Source: Sphingobium sp. Z007 (GTDB lineage: Bacteria > Pseudomonadota > Alphaproteobacteria > Sphingomonadales > Sphingomonadaceae). Taken from it: a DNA stretch of 64,000 nucleotides. The notes beneath the pieces were generated by a model. It was not told where the DNA came from and did not search any database. It was given only the letters and a program-made list of their open reading frames with translations. Shown one piece after another: positions 1 to 9,285 of the stretch. The stretch's first letter is position 1, and every line of letters begins with the position of its first letter. A program made the position numbers and the translations under genes. The stretch covers positions 1,426,001 through 1,490,000 of the forward strand of contig NZ_FBXK01000005.1 of assembly GCF_900013425.1 (NCBI RefSeq), written 5' to 3'.

Positions 1-954
1 CGCGAAGAACTGAACCATACTGGCGCGCACAAGATCAATAATTGCATCGGCCAAGCGCTGCTCGCCCGGCGCATGGGCAAGAAGAAGGTCATCGCCGAAA
101 CCGGCGCGGGCCAGCATGGCGTCGCCACCGCGACCGTCGCCGCGCTGTTCGGCATGGAATGCAAAATCTTCATGGGTGCCAAGGATGTCGAGCGGCAGAA
201 GCCCAACGTGTTCCGCATGAAGCTGCTGGGCGCAGAGGTAATCCCGGTCCATTCGGGGTCCGCGACGCTTAAGGATTCGATGAACGACGCGCTGCGTTAT
301 TGGGTGTCGAACGTGCATGACACATTCTACATCATCGGCACGGCGGCGGGTCCGCACCCCTATCCTGAGTTGGTCCGCGATTTCCAGTCGATCATCGGCA
401 AGGAAACCCGCGCACAGATGCTGGAGGCCGAAGGCCGCCTGCCCGACATGCTGATCGCGCCGGTCGGCGGCGGCTCCAACGCCATTGGCCTGTTCCACCC
501 CTTCCTGGACGACCCGGAAGTCGCGATGATCGGCGTGGAAGCCGCGGGTGAAGGGCTGGACAAGAAGCATGCCGCATCGCTGGCCGGCGGCGCGTCGGGC
601 ATCCTGCACGGCAACCGCACCTATCTGTTGCAGGATGAGGACGGCCAGATCACCGAAGCGCACAGCATTTCCGCTGGCCTCGACTATCCGGGCATCGGCC
701 CCGAACATAGCTGGCTGCACGAGATCGGCCGCGTGAAATATATGCCGATCAAGGACGACGAAGCGCTGACCAGTTTCCAGACGCTCAGCAAGCTGGAGGG
801 GATCATCCCCGCGCTCGAATCCGCCCATGCGGTGGCCGCGGCCGAACAGATCGCGCCGACGCTGGACGCGGACAAGATCATCGTCATCAACCTGTCGGGC
901 CGGGGTGACAAGGATATCTTTACCGTGGCCGAAGCGTTGGGAGCGGAAATGTGA
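1..954 (+). CDS. trpB: Tryptophan synthase beta chain, 3' part only
   Basis: The gene is open at the left edge of the window, so the N-terminal third is missing. The PLP enzyme joins indole to serine to make tryptophan, in complex with TrpA. The first readable codons give HTGAHKINN, whose lysine (codon 31-33) is the Schiff-base residue. It is followed by AETGAGQHG, which holds the catalytic glutamate, and by the PLP-phosphate loop GGGSNAIG near base 466-489. The stop codon overlaps the GTG start of trpA (ATGTGA), so the two subunits are translationally coupled. Nothing is broken in the visible part. Confidence 0.97.
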   Translation, partial: REELNHTGAHKINNCIGQALLARRMGKKKVIAETGAGQHGVATATVAALFGMECKIFMGAKDVERQKPNVFRMKLLGAEVIPVHSGSATLKDSMNDALRYWVSNVHDTFYIIGTAAGPHPYPELVRDFQSIIGKETRAQMLEAEGRLPDMLIAPVGGGSNAIGLFHPFLDDPEVAMIGVEAAGEGLDKKHAASLAGGASGILHGNRTYLLQDEDGQITEAHSISAGLDYPGIGPEHSWLHEIGRVKYMPIKDDEALTSFQTLSKLEGIIPALESAHAVAAAEQIAPTLDADKIIVINLSGRGDKDIFTVAEALGAEM

Positions 955-1778
955 GCGCCATTATGTCTGGGGATCGCCTCTCCACCCGCTTCGCCACCTG
1001 CAAGGCGCAGGGCCGGGCTGCTCTCATTACCTTCGTGACCGCCGGCGACCCTGACGTCGCTGCGACGCCCGCCATTCTCGACGCATTGGTCGCGGGCGGC
1101 GCAGACATTATCGAACTGGGTATGCCCTTTACCGATCCGATGGCCGATGGCCCGGCGATCGAACTGGCGAACCTGCGCAGTCTGGGGTCGGGCACGAAGA
1201 CCAAGCATATCTTCGCCCTTGCCGCCGATTTCCGCGCGCGTCACCCCGACACGCCGCTGATCCTGATGGGCTATGCCAATCCGATGCTGATCCGCGGCGG
1301 TGACTGGTTCGCCGACCAGTGCAAGGCCGCCGGCGTCGATGGCGTGATCTGCGTCGACGCGCCGCCAGAGGAAGATGCCGAGATCGGCCCGGCCCTGCGC
1401 GCGGCTGGTGTCCATCTTGTTCGCCTGGCCACCCCCACGACCGATGCGGCGCGCTTACCGACCGTGTTGAATGGCGCCAGCGGCTTCCTTTATTATGTCT
1501 CGGTCGCAGGCATCACCGGCAAACAGTCGGCAGCCCAGGCATCGATCGAAATCGCGGTCGCAAAGCTGAAGGCCGCCACCGACCTGCCGGTCGCGGTGGG
1601 CTTTGGCGTGCGCGGGCCGGAACAGGCGGCCGCCATCGGCCGAATCGCCAATGGCGTGGTGGTAGGGTCCGCCATTGTCGATATCGTCGGGTCGCATGGC
1701 GATGCCGCCGCCCCCTTCGTCCAGAAATTCGTCGCCACGCTGCGCGAAGCCCTTCACATTCGGGAGACAGCCGCATGA
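951..1778 (+). CDS. trpA: Tryptophan synthase alpha chain
   Basis: The 275-residue TIM-barrel subunit cleaves indole-3-glycerol phosphate to indole, which is channelled to TrpB. The [14 protein letters not shown] segment carries the catalytic Glu and Asp of the family, and [10 protein letters not shown] plus GSAIV form the C-terminal phosphate site. I chose the GTG at 951 because GGGAG stands seven bases upstream and it overlaps the trpB stop; the in-frame ATG at 963 has no good ribosome site. The stop overlaps the accD start (ATGA), giving a trpB-trpA-accD-folC operon as in many alphaproteobacteria. Confidence 0.97.
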   Translation: MSAIMSGDRLSTRFATCKAQGRAALITFVTAGDPDVAATPAILDALVAGGADIIELGMPFTDPMADGPAIELANLRSLGSGTKTKHIFALAADFRARHPDTPLILMGYANPMLIRGGDWFADQCKAAGVDGVICVDAPPEEDAEIGPALRAAGVHLVRLATPTTDAARLPTVLNGASGFLYYVSVAGITGKQSAAQASIEIAVAKLKAATDLPVAVGFGVRGPEQAAAIGRIANGVVVGSAIVDIVGSHGDAAAPFVQKFVATLREALHIRETAA

Positions 1779-2623
1779 GCTGGATCAACCGCGTTCGTAA
1801 CGCCCTGCCCTTCACCAAGAAGGAAAGCACCGCCGAAACGCTGTGGCACAAATGCCCGTCCTGCAACGAGATGATCTTCATCAAGGAATGGGAAGAAAAT
1901 CTGTCGGTCTGCCCGCGTTGCAACCATCATGGCCGCATCGGCCCGTCGGAGCGGTTCGAGCAGATATTGGACGCCGGCTTCATCCTGTTGCCGACGCCGC
2001 AGGTTCAGGAAGACCCGCTCAAGTTCCGGGATTCCAAGCGCTATCCCGACAGGATCAAAGCCGCCCGCGCCGCGACCGGGGACCAGGACGCCCTCATCAA
2101 CGCGCGCGGCGCGATCGACGATGTGCCGCTGGTGATGGGCGTGCAGAATTTCGCTTTCATGGGCGGTTCCATGGGCATGGGCGTGGGTGCGGCCTTCATC
2201 CAGGGCGTCAACGACGCGATCGCCCATAAATGCCCCTATGTCATCTTCACCGCCGCCGGCGGCGCGCGGATGCAGGAGGGCATATTGTCACTGATGCAGA
2301 TGCCGCGCGCGACCGTGGCGATCCAGAAACTGCACGCGGCGGGCCTGCCCTATATCGTCGTGCTGACCGATCCGACCACCGGGGGCGTGACGGCCAGCTA
2401 CGCCATGCTGGGCGATATCCAGATTTCGGAACCCAATGCGCTGATCGGTTTTGCCGGGCAGCGGGTGATCGAAAGCACGATCCGCGAAAAACTGCCCGAA
2501 GGGTTCCAGCGCGCCGAATATCTGCTGGACCATGGCATGATCGACATGGTCGTCCATCGCAGCGAATTGCGCGATACGCTGGCGCGTGTCATCGGCTATC
2601 TGACGCCGCGCGCGGCGGATTGA
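1775..2623 (+). CDS. accD: Acetyl-CoA carboxylase carboxyltransferase, beta subunit
   Basis: This 282-residue subunit forms, with AccA, the carboxyltransferase that moves the carboxyl group from biotin to acetyl-CoA at the start of fatty acid synthesis. An N-terminal four-cysteine zinc ribbon is visible (Cys27, Cys30, Cys46, Cys49), followed by the crotonase-like carboxyltransferase domain with GGARMQEG and [14 protein letters not shown]. The start at 1775 overlaps the trpA stop by four bases; the reading frame extends further upstream but only as a shadow of trpA. Confidence 0.97.
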   Translation: MSWINRVRNALPFTKKESTAETLWHKCPSCNEMIFIKEWEENLSVCPRCNHHGRIGPSERFEQILDAGFILLPTPQVQEDPLKFRDSKRYPDRIKAARAATGDQDALINARGAIDDVPLVMGVQNFAFMGGSMGMGVGAAFIQGVNDAIAHKCPYVIFTAAGGARMQEGILSLMQMPRATVAIQKLHAAGLPYIVVLTDPTTGGVTASYAMLGDIQISEPNALIGFAGQRVIESTIREKLPEGFQRAEYLLDHGMIDMVVHRSELRDTLARVIGYLTPRAAD

Positions 2624-2657
2624 AGCAACGCTCGCGCTAAAAGGGGGCAAGCGCGCC

Positions 2658-3992
2658 ATGGCCGACCATGCGGTTTCGGACGATGCACAGGTGCAGGCGC
2701 AGCTTGACCGACTCTGGTCGTTGTCGCCGGGCGCGGACATATTAGGGCTGGAGCGGATCACCGCGCTGCTGGAGCGGCTCAGCGATCCGCATCGCGCGCT
2801 GCCCCCCGTTTTCCATGTCGCGGGCACCAATGGCAAGGGGTCGACCTGCGCCTTCCTGCGCGCGGCAATGGAAGCGGACGGCAAAACCGTCCATGTCTTC
2901 ACCTCGCCCCATCTGGTGCGCTTCAACGAACGTATCCGCGTGTCGGGCCAGCTGATTTCCGACGCGCTGCTCGCCCGCTATCTGGAACGCGTCCTTGATA
3001 TCGCAGAGGGCGTGAACGCCAGCTTCTTCGAGGTGACGACAGCCGCCGCCTTCCTCGCCTTTGCCGAACATCCGGCCGACGCCTGCATCATCGAAGTGGG
3101 CCTGGGCGGACGGCTCGACGCGACCAATGTCATCGTCGACCCGGCGGTGTGCGGCATCGCCCAGCTCGGCATCGACCATCAGGCCTTTCTGGGCGATACA
3201 CTGGCGCAAATCGCCGCGGAAAAAGCGGGCATCGCCAAGGCGGGGGCTGCACTGGTGACGCAACGCTACGCCGAATTGCTCTTCCCGGTGATGATGGACG
3301 CCGCCGCCCGCGCGTCCACCCGCTGGATCCGACAGGGCGATGGCTGGGACGTCGCCATCTATCGCGACCGGATGCATTATCGCGACGAGCAGGGTCGGCT
3401 GGAAACCCCGCTGCCGCGCCTGGCCGGGGCGCATCAGGTGCAGAATGCCGGCCTCGCCTTCGCCATGCTACGCCATCAAAATGCAATGCCTTTATCCGAA
3501 GCCGCGCTCAAGGCCGCGCCGCTCTGGGCGCATTGGCCGGCGCGGTTGCAACGGCTGGACCGGGGACCCTTGCTGAACGCCCTCCCGCAAGACGCAACCG
3601 CCTGGCTCGATGGCGGGCATAATGCCGGCGCGGGCGAGGCGATCGGCGCTTTCTTCACCGCCGACCGGCTGGAGGGACATAAGCTCCAGCTCGTGATCGG
3701 CATGTTGGCGAACAAGGACGTGGATGCCTTCCTCGCGCCCTTCGCGGGCAAGATCGCGCATATCCACGCCCTGCCGGTGCCGGGCCATGAGCATCATCCG
3801 GCTGAGCGCTTCGCGGCCATCGCCGCTCAGTGGGGCATCGATTTCACGGCCCATGATGATGCGCGCCAGGCGATCGCGGCGATTGCCACGCAGTCCGCGG
3901 CCTCCGGCGATCTCGCGCCCAAGCTGCTGATCGGCGGTTCGCTTTATCTTGCGGGCGAAATTTTGCGATTGAACGCGCAATTACCCGACTGA
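2658..3992 (+). CDS. folC: Folylpolyglutamate synthase / dihydrofolate synthase
   Basis: This 444-residue Mur-ligase-type enzyme adds glutamate to dihydropteroate and to folates using ATP. The P-loop is GTNGKGS at residues 56-62, followed by the family motif TSPHLVRFNERI near residue 82-93 and the Mur central-domain signature EVGLGGRLDATN. The length is normal for the family. It follows accD after 34 bases and is probably the last gene of the trp-acc operon, since a separate promoter lies just after it. Confidence 0.96.
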   Translation: MADHAVSDDAQVQAQLDRLWSLSPGADILGLERITALLERLSDPHRALPPVFHVAGTNGKGSTCAFLRAAMEADGKTVHVFTSPHLVRFNERIRVSGQLISDALLARYLERVLDIAEGVNASFFEVTTAAAFLAFAEHPADACIIEVGLGGRLDATNVIVDPAVCGIAQLGIDHQAFLGDTLAQIAAEKAGIAKAGAALVTQRYAELLFPVMMDAAARASTRWIRQGDGWDVAIYRDRMHYRDEQGRLETPLPRLAGAHQVQNAGLAFAMLRHQNAMPLSEAALKAAPLWAHWPARLQRLDRGPLLNALPQDATAWLDGGHNAGAGEAIGAFFTADRLEGHKLQLVIGMLANKDVDAFLAPFAGKIAHIHALPVPGHEHHPAERFAAIAAQWGIDFTAHDDARQAIAAIATQSAASGDLAPKLLIGGSLYLAGEILRLNAQLPD

Positions 3993-3998
3993 ACAGAC

Positions 3999-4026
3999 TT
4001 GCGACTGACTCGCAATAGCGTAGAAT
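3999..4026 (+). promoter_or_regulatory. Candidate promoter with overlapping Fur-box-like palindrome
   Basis: The 17-base element at 3999-4015 has arms TTGCGA and TCGCAA around a five-base centre, and resembles the TGCGAnTGAnTCGCA core seen in Fur operators. It overlaps a possible -35 (TTGCGA, 3999-4004). A -10-like TAGAAT lies at 4021-4026 with 16-base spacing. Repressor bound here would block the promoter of the gene at 4059. Regulation by Fur is inference. Confidence 0.5.
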
Positions 4027-4058
4027 GAGCCTCTGACAAATGCAGAAGGCGCGATTCT

Positions 4059-4499
4059 ATGGCTTATGGAGAGTCCTCCCCCCTCGACCTGCCCCGGCCC
4101 ATTCCGGGCGGCTATGGCAACCGCCTGTTCCTGTTCGTGATGCGCCGGATGGCGACCGCAGGGGTCAATGACGCCCATGCCGCCAATGCGATGCTGGGCG
4201 CGTTCGGCCGCAGTTATCGCCGCCCGCTGGTGCTGATGCGCGCGATGATGCTGGAACTGGCGCGGGCGTCGAGCCGCAAGATACTGGTCGCGCCCTGCTG
4301 TTGCGCGCGCATGACCGCGGACGAAGCGCTGATGATGCAGGCGACGGGCGACGCGCTGCGCGATCCCAACGCCGCCTATGAACAGGTGAGCGAATTGCTG
4401 GGCAACGATCATGCGCTGGGCGCGCTCACCTGCCTGCAGGCGGTGGCGCAGGCGCATAGCGACCTGGGGCGGCCGCTGGATCTTTACGCGGCGGGCTGA
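4059..4499 (+). CDS. Small conserved protein with three consecutive cysteines (DUF6628-like)
   Basis: The 146-residue soluble protein has no known function. It looks like the sphingomonad DUF6628 family, which is a recollection and not a search result. It has a mainly helical composition, an Arg/Met-rich middle, the cluster APCCCARM (Cys80-82), and a further cysteine at 125. The Cys triplet could bind metal or a cluster. AAGG stands upstream of the ATG. The gene sits behind the Fur-box-like promoter at 3999-4026, which suggests iron control. Its 3' end overlaps the convergent ampG gene by 16 bases. Confidence 0.7.
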   Translation: MAYGESSPLDLPRPIPGGYGNRLFLFVMRRMATAGVNDAHAANAMLGAFGRSYRRPLVLMRAMMLELARASSRKILVAPCCCARMTADEALMMQATGDALRDPNAAYEQVSELLGNDHALGALTCLQAVAQAHSDLGRPLDLYAAG

Positions 4500-5812
4500 T
4501 CCCCCGGATCGGTCGTCGCTGCGGTGCCGACGCTGGCGTCGATCAGGCCGGCGCGCATCATCAGCCAGAAGAGCAGGATGCCCGGCATGGCGAGCGCGGT
4601 CGTCAGCAGATAGAAATCGACATAGCCGAACCGCTCGATCAGGGTGCCTGCGGTCGTGCCGGTCAGGAAACGCCCGACGATGCTGGCCGCAGCCGAAATC
4701 AGCGCATATTGCGCGGCGGTGAAGCGCAGGTCGCACAGCGCCGAGAAATAGGCGACGACGGTAACGCCCCCGATTCCGCTGGCGATATTTTCGAACCCGA
4801 TCGCCCCGGCCATGCCCCAGTTGCTCTTTCCCAGCGCGGCAAGCGCGGCGAAGCTGAAATTGGACACGCCCATCAGGATCAGGCTGAACAGCACGGATCG
4901 CTTCATGCCCATGCGGGCATAAAGGATGCCGCCGATGAAGATGCCGATCAGATAGGCCCAGAAACCGATGCCGACGTCGTAGATGACGATTTCGTCGTTG
5001 CTGTAGCCCATATCGTCGAACAGCAGGCGAAAGGTCAGGTTCGCCAGCGTGTCACCGATCTTGTGCAGCAGGATGAAGAGCAGGACGAGAAACGCACCCT
5101 TTCGCCGGAAAAACTCAAGTAGCGGCCCGGTGATCGACGCCATCACCTCCCCCATGCCGCGGCGGACGACAGGATCGCGATGCCGTTCCGGTTCGCCAAG
5201 GACAAGGCCGGTCAGCATCGCCGGCAACGCAAAGGCGGCGCAAGCGAGATAGGCGCCCTGCCAGCCGATCCGGGCGGCCAGGATCAGCGCCAGAGAGCCG
5301 GCCGCCACCGATCCGATGCGCCAGCCATATTGCGACATGCCCGATCCGACACCCAGTTGTTCGGGCTTCAGCGTTTCGATCCGATAGGCGTCGATGACGA
5401 TGTCATAGGTCGCGCCGGCCGCGCCGACCAGGATGGCGGCATAGGCGGTCTGGAGCAGGCTGGATGTCGGATCAACCAGCGCAAGATTGGCGACCGCCGC
5501 CATGACCAGCACGCCAGCAAGCAGCAGCCAGGATACGCGCTGCCCCAATCGGCCAATGACCGGCAGGCGCACGCCGTCCACGACCCAGGCCCAGAGCCAT
5601 TTGAGATTATAGACGAGGAACGCCAAGGTGAAAGCGGTCACGGCTTTCTTGTCGATGCCGTCCTGCGCCAGCCGAGTGGTCAGCGTCGCGCCGATCATCG
5701 CGTAAGGAAAGCCCGACGATACGCCCAGGAAGAAAGCCGCCAATGGCCCCTTTTCCACATAGGGTTTCACGGCGTCGAGCCAGCGGCTGCGGCCCTCTAT
5801 GGCGTCTGTCAT
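4484..5812 (-). CDS. ampG: AmpG-family muropeptide MFS permease
   Basis: The 442-residue membrane protein has about 12 hydrophobic segments. Features typical of AmpG are FFLGVSSGFPYAMIGATL at the start of the first helix, DIVIDAYR, LLHKIGDTLANL, and FENIASGIGGVTVVAYFSAL. AmpG imports GlcNAc-anhydroMurNAc peptides for wall recycling and, in many bacteria, feeds the signal that induces chromosomal beta-lactamases. A class A beta-lactamase is encoded about 40 kb away. I chose the internal ATG at 5812 (MTDAIEG) because the longer frame adds 21 residues without family character. Exact substrate is inferred from family. Confidence 0.85.
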   Translation of the reverse strand: MTDAIEGRSRWLDAVKPYVEKGPLAAFFLGVSSGFPYAMIGATLTTRLAQDGIDKKAVTAFTLAFLVYNLKWLWAWVVDGVRLPVIGRLGQRVSWLLLAGVLVMAAVANLALVDPTSSLLQTAYAAILVGAAGATYDIVIDAYRIETLKPEQLGVGSGMSQYGWRIGSVAAGSLALILAARIGWQGAYLACAAFALPAMLTGLVLGEPERHRDPVVRRGMGEVMASITGPLLEFFRRKGAFLVLLFILLHKIGDTLANLTFRLLFDDMGYSNDEIVIYDVGIGFWAYLIGIFIGGILYARMGMKRSVLFSLILMGVSNFSFAALAALGKSNWGMAGAIGFENIASGIGGVTVVAYFSALCDLRFTAAQYALISAAASIVGRFLTGTTAGTLIERFGYVDFYLLTTALAMPGILLFWLMMRAGLIDASVGTAATTDPGDQPAA

Positions 5813-5891
5813 GATGGCGTGCGTCCCCGGTGGTCCAATTGCGCGCCACCATATGGCCTGATTGCCGCCAGGCAAGCGTCCTGTGCGTCGA

Positions 5892-6350
5892 TCAGTCCGC
5901 GGGCAGGAACAGGCTGAGGCCCGGCGGCAGCTTGCGCCGCCTCGCGCCGCGCAGCGACGCGTCGATGACGCCGATCGCCGCGATCAGGTCGCGCGGGGCG
6001 TAGGGTTTGGCAAGGCAGCCGACCGCCAGCGCCTGCGCCTCGATCGGGCAGCGCCCGGTGACGAACAGGACAGGCAAGCCCAGCGCGGCAGCGTGACGGG
6101 CGACGTCGATGCCCGTTTTCTCGCCATGCAAGGCTACGTCAGCGATCACCAGGTCGACGCCGCCGCCATCCATAACCCGCACGGCATGATCGTGATCGTC
6201 CACAGTCGCCGCGATGCGATAGCCCGCCTGCGCCAGCGCATGTTCATTGTCGAAGGCGACGAGCGCCTCATCCTCCACCACCAGCACGGTGCGGATCGCC
6301 TTGCGGCGCGACAGGCGCGCGCCTGCCTCTTTCAGAAGCCCGAAAAACAT
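5892..6350 (-). CDS. Single-domain response regulator
   Basis: The 152-residue protein is a receiver domain with a short N-terminal extension and no output domain. Expected residues are present: Glu26-Asp27 of the acidic pocket, phospho-acceptor Asp71 (LVIADVALHG), Thr98 and Lys115 (LAKPYAP). Stand-alone receivers of this kind in sphingomonads often relay signals or bind partner kinases. No histidine kinase is adjacent. The ATG at 6350 (MFFGLLKEAG) is preferred over the longer frame to 6458. It is transcribed towards ampG with a 79-base gap, so the two may be co-transcribed. Confidence 0.8.
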   Translation of the reverse strand: MFFGLLKEAGARLSRRKAIRTVLVVEDEALVAFDNEHALAQAGYRIAATVDDHDHAVRVMDGGGVDLVIADVALHGEKTGIDVARHAAALGLPVLFVTGRCPIEAQALAVGCLAKPYAPRDLIAAIGVIDASLRGARRRKLPPGLSLFLPAD

Positions 6351-6507
6351 TTGCCGATCCGCCCTGATTCCGCCATGCACCCGATGAAACGCCGCGCCCC
6401 CGCACCGGGTTGCCCGCCGGGGAGGCATGACTCCCTCGCCCAAGCGCCGGAGCGGCACATTTCAGCCTGTTGCTGGCTTTACACCCATATGGGAAGTGCC
6501 AGTACCC

Positions 6508-7896
6508 ATGAAAAGGAACCCGCCCTTGGAACCGCCGAAAAAATCAGGACCGCCCCGCAGGGCAGGACCAGGCGGCCCGAAACGCCCCACCGCCCCCGGC
6601 CGGAGCGGATCGGGCGGTCGTCCTGGCGCGCCAACTGGGCGTAGCGCAGCGCCGCGTCAGGATAAGAGGCGTAAGGACGATGGACGGCCGAGCGATGGCC
6701 GCCACGGCGATGCGCGCCCGAACGCGGGACTGCGGGGCGACGCAAGGTCGCGTTTCGACAAAACAGACGATAGCCGGGCCGACCGGCCGCGCAATGATCG
6801 GGGCAATGATCGGGGCAATGATCGGGGCAGCGATCGGGTTCGTCCCGACCGCGTTAAGGCCGACGGTGCCGGGTCAAGGCCTGCAAGGAGTGCAGGACCA
6901 CGCGATGCCACCAGCGCACGCCCTGCACGTGGCGCGGTGCCACGGGATGCCAGCGACAAGCCGCGCGTAGCCCGCAGCGAAGGCGATCGGAGCGATCGCC
7001 CCCGCACGGAGCGCGCCCGGCCTGATCGTGCCCGGCCCGATCGGGCGCGGGGCGACGCGCCCCGGTTCGCGGCCAAATCCTATCCGCCGCGCAAGCCCAG
7101 GGGCATAGGGCCGACCCCGACCAGCAATCCGCACCCGGCCCGCGCCGCCGCGGCGAGCGACGGCAAGGGCGAGCCGCAGCGCATCGCCAAGTTGCTGGCC
7201 CGCGCCGGGGTCGCATCCCGCCGGGAGATCGAGCGGATGATTGAGGAAGGCCGCGTCTCCAAGGATGGCGTGGTGATCGATACGCCCGCGACGCTGCTGA
7301 CGTCGCTGCATGGCGTGACCGTCGATGAGGTGGCGATCGCCGCGCCCGCGCCGATGCGCCTGTTCCTGTTCCACAAGCCGGCGGGTTTCCTGACGACCGA
7401 GCACGATCCGGCGGGGCGACCGACCATATATGACCGGCTGCCCGCGGACCTGCCGCGGTTGATGCCGATCGGGCGGCTGGACATGAATACCGAAGGCCTG
7501 TTGCTGATGACCACCGATGGCGGTTTCAAGCGCGAGATGGAATTGCCCGCGACCGGCGTCCCGCGCACCTATCGCGCCCGCGCCTTTGGCGAGGTGAGCC
7601 AGCAGCAGTTGGAGGATCTGTTCGACGGGCTGGAGATTGACGGCATCCGCTATGGCGCGATCGAAGCCAATCTGGAGCGGCGCACCGGGCGCAACCAGTG
7701 GATCGAAATGACCCTGACCGAAGGCAAGAACCGGGAGGTGCGCCGCGTGCTCGAACATCTGGACCTGAAGGTCAACCGACTGATCCGCACCAGCTATGGC
7801 CCCTTCTATCTGGGCGACCTGCCGGTCGGCGCGGTGGAGGAGGTGCGGCAGAATGACCTGGAGCTGTTCCGCAAGAGCCTGAAGGACGTGAAATGA
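6508..7896 (+). CDS. RsuA/RluB-family rRNA pseudouridine synthase with long charged N-terminal extension
   Basis: The protein has 462 residues. Residues 1 to about 220 are low-complexity, rich in Arg, Asp, Pro and Gly. The S4 RNA-binding domain starts near residue 222 (RIAKLLARAGVASRREIE), followed by the catalytic domain with GRLDMNTEGLLL (Asp325) and GKNREVRR. It probably modifies a uridine in 23S rRNA as RluB does, but the exact site cannot be read. The core of the family is about 240 residues, so half of this protein is extension, which contains 12-base tandem repeats at 6793-6838. The stop overlaps the rsmD start (ATGA), joining two ribosome-modification genes. Confidence 0.88.
   Translation: MKRNPPLEPPKKSGPPRRAGPGGPKRPTAPGRSGSGGRPGAPTGRSAAPRQDKRRKDDGRPSDGRHGDARPNAGLRGDARSRFDKTDDSRADRPRNDRGNDRGNDRGSDRVRPDRVKADGAGSRPARSAGPRDATSARPARGAVPRDASDKPRVARSEGDRSDRPRTERARPDRARPDRARGDAPRFAAKSYPPRKPRGIGPTPTSNPHPARAAAASDGKGEPQRIAKLLARAGVASRREIERMIEEGRVSKDGVVIDTPATLLTSLHGVTVDEVAIAAPAPMRLFLFHKPAGFLTTEHDPAGRPTIYDRLPADLPRLMPIGRLDMNTEGLLLMTTDGGFKREMELPATGVPRTYRARAFGEVSQQQLEDLFDGLEIDGIRYGAIEANLERRTGRNQWIEMTLTEGKNREVRRVLEHLDLKVNRLIRTSYGPFYLGDLPVGAVEEVRQNDLELFRKSLKDVK
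6793..6838 (+). repeat. 12-base tandem repeat inside the pseudouridine synthase gene
   Basis: The unit aatgatcggggc occurs three times (6793, 6805, 6817), followed by a degenerate fourth copy beginning at 6829. In frame it encodes repeats of Asn-Asp-Arg-Gly, part of the disordered N-terminal region. Slippage could lengthen or shorten this stretch in steps of four residues without a frameshift. Confidence 0.9.
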
Positions 7897-8432
7897 GGAT
7901 CATTTCGGGGCAATGGCGCGGCCGCCCGCTGACCGCGCCCAAGGGACAGGAGACCCGGCCGACCGCGGACCGGACTCGCGAGGCGCTGTTTTCGATGCTG
8001 ACCAGCCGGCTGGGATCGTTCGAGGGGCTGGCGGTGGGCGATTTCTTCGCCGGATCAGGCGCGCTGGGCTTTGAGGCGCTGTCGCGGGGCGCGGCGTCCT
8101 GCCTGTTTGTCGAGCAGGACAAGCCGGCGCTGGACGCGATCCGCGCCAATGGTGACCGGCTGGGCATCCGTCCCGACATCCGGCCGTCCAGCGTATTGAC
8201 GCTGGGGTCGGCGGCCAAGCCGCTCGACCTTATCTTCATGGACCCGCCCTATGGCACCGGCGCGGGCCAGGTGGCGCTCGACAAGCTGGGGCGGCTGGGC
8301 TGGACCAATGCCGCCAGTTGGATCAGCATCGAAACCGACAAGCGCGAAGATGTTGCGGTGAAGGGCTTTGCCATCGATACGGTGCGCGACATCGGGAAGG
8401 CGCGGATTACACTGCTGCGGATGGAGGAATAG
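7893..8432 (+). CDS. rsmD: 16S rRNA (guanine966-N2)-methyltransferase
   Basis: This 179-residue SAM-dependent enzyme methylates G966 of 16S rRNA in the small subunit. It opens with MRIISGQWRGRPL and RPTADRTREALF, both typical of RsmD. The SAM motif DFFAGSGALGFE is at residues 50-61, and the N-methyltransferase catalytic motif DPPYG at 117-121. The length is normal. It is translationally coupled to the preceding pseudouridine synthase gene. The following 214 bases (8433-8646) are relatively AT-rich and hold no gene or convincing signal that I can see. Confidence 0.95.
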   Translation: MRIISGQWRGRPLTAPKGQETRPTADRTREALFSMLTSRLGSFEGLAVGDFFAGSGALGFEALSRGAASCLFVEQDKPALDAIRANGDRLGIRPDIRPSSVLTLGSAAKPLDLIFMDPPYGTGAGQVALDKLGRLGWTNAASWISIETDKREDVAVKGFAIDTVRDIGKARITLLRMEE

Positions 8433-8646
8433 GCGCTGCGCTGACGCCTATTCTCGACAGCGAAAAGAAACAGCGAGTGAGACAGTTATACGGCGTTTTC
8501 GCATATTCCCGCGAAGATTGTTGCCTTATATCAATAGCTTAAAATATATCTGTTCTGCCGATTGACCGATTTATGGCGCAAACTGTTCGTTGGCCAGGAC
8601 GGACGGATCGTGGTTCGCGCGATCCGCCCGGCCTTGGCGCATCCAA

Positions 8647-9144
8647 TCAGCGCTTGCGGCTCTTCTTCGCTTCACCCCGGTTGATACAGCTGTCCTGCAC
8701 GGTGGGGGTGCAGGTGGGATAGTCTTTCGCTTCGGTCGGTGGTGGGGTGACATTGCCGCCCATGGTCACCGGATTGGCGGAGGAACCGACAGGCGCGCTG
8801 GGATCTTTGGGCACGCCAGCGGGCGCAGGCATCATCCCCGGATCAGCGGGGACAGCGCCCGTCGGCCGACCGGCATTGGGATCACCCTGGGGTGGAGTGG
8901 CTGGCGCAGCGGGTGGTGGCGGTGGCGCGGTTGGGGCAGCGGGCTTTGCAGGCGCAGCCGGTTCAGCCGGCGCAGAGGGCGGCGTCGCTGACGGATCGGC
9001 GGGCGCGGGTGCGTCTGCGGGCGGCGGTGTCATGGCGGCACCGGGTGGCTGGCTACTCGGTGCAGGCATGTCCTGCGCGGCTGCCATGCCGCCCAAACCA
9101 GTAAAGCTCAGCATCGCAACGCCGGCCAGCATGATGGATTTCAT
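8647..9144 (-). CDS. Pro/Ala-rich exported protein
   Basis: The 165-residue protein has a Sec signal peptide (MKSIMLAGVAML, cleavage probably after GGMAAAQ). A long segment of Pro, Ala and Gly with no predicted fold follows. The end is short and basic, with two cysteines (YPTCTPTVQDSC) and a KKSRKR tail. The start at 9144 has AAGGA eight bases upstream. Such proteins may span or decorate the periplasm, but no function can be assigned. Composition alone makes homology unreliable; the reading frame and signal peptide support a real gene. Confidence 0.65.
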   Translation of the reverse strand: MKSIMLAGVAMLSFTGLGGMAAAQDMPAPSSQPPGAAMTPPPADAPAPADPSATPPSAPAEPAAPAKPAAPTAPPPPPAAPATPPQGDPNAGRPTGAVPADPGMMPAPAGVPKDPSAPVGSSANPVTMGGNVTPPPTEAKDYPTCTPTVQDSCINRGEAKKSRKR

Positions 9145-9285
9145 CGGGATCATCCTTTCCTATATTCTTCGACCCGTAGGTCGCCCGTTTCTCAGACGGG
9201 CATAGGAAGAACAGGCCTCTGGACATCCCCGTTCCGCAGCGGCGGCCAAGCGTGGCTTGGGCGCGGCGAGTGACCGCCTCAGGCG

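Noticed and set aside
6793..6838. Tandem repeats considered as a CRISPR array
   Set aside because: The units are 12 bases, directly adjacent without spacers, and lie inside a coding frame.
8521..8545. Possible promoter TTGCCT ... TAAAAT in the AT-rich gap after rsmD
   Set aside because: The spacing is only 13 bases and no gene starts suitably downstream on that strand.
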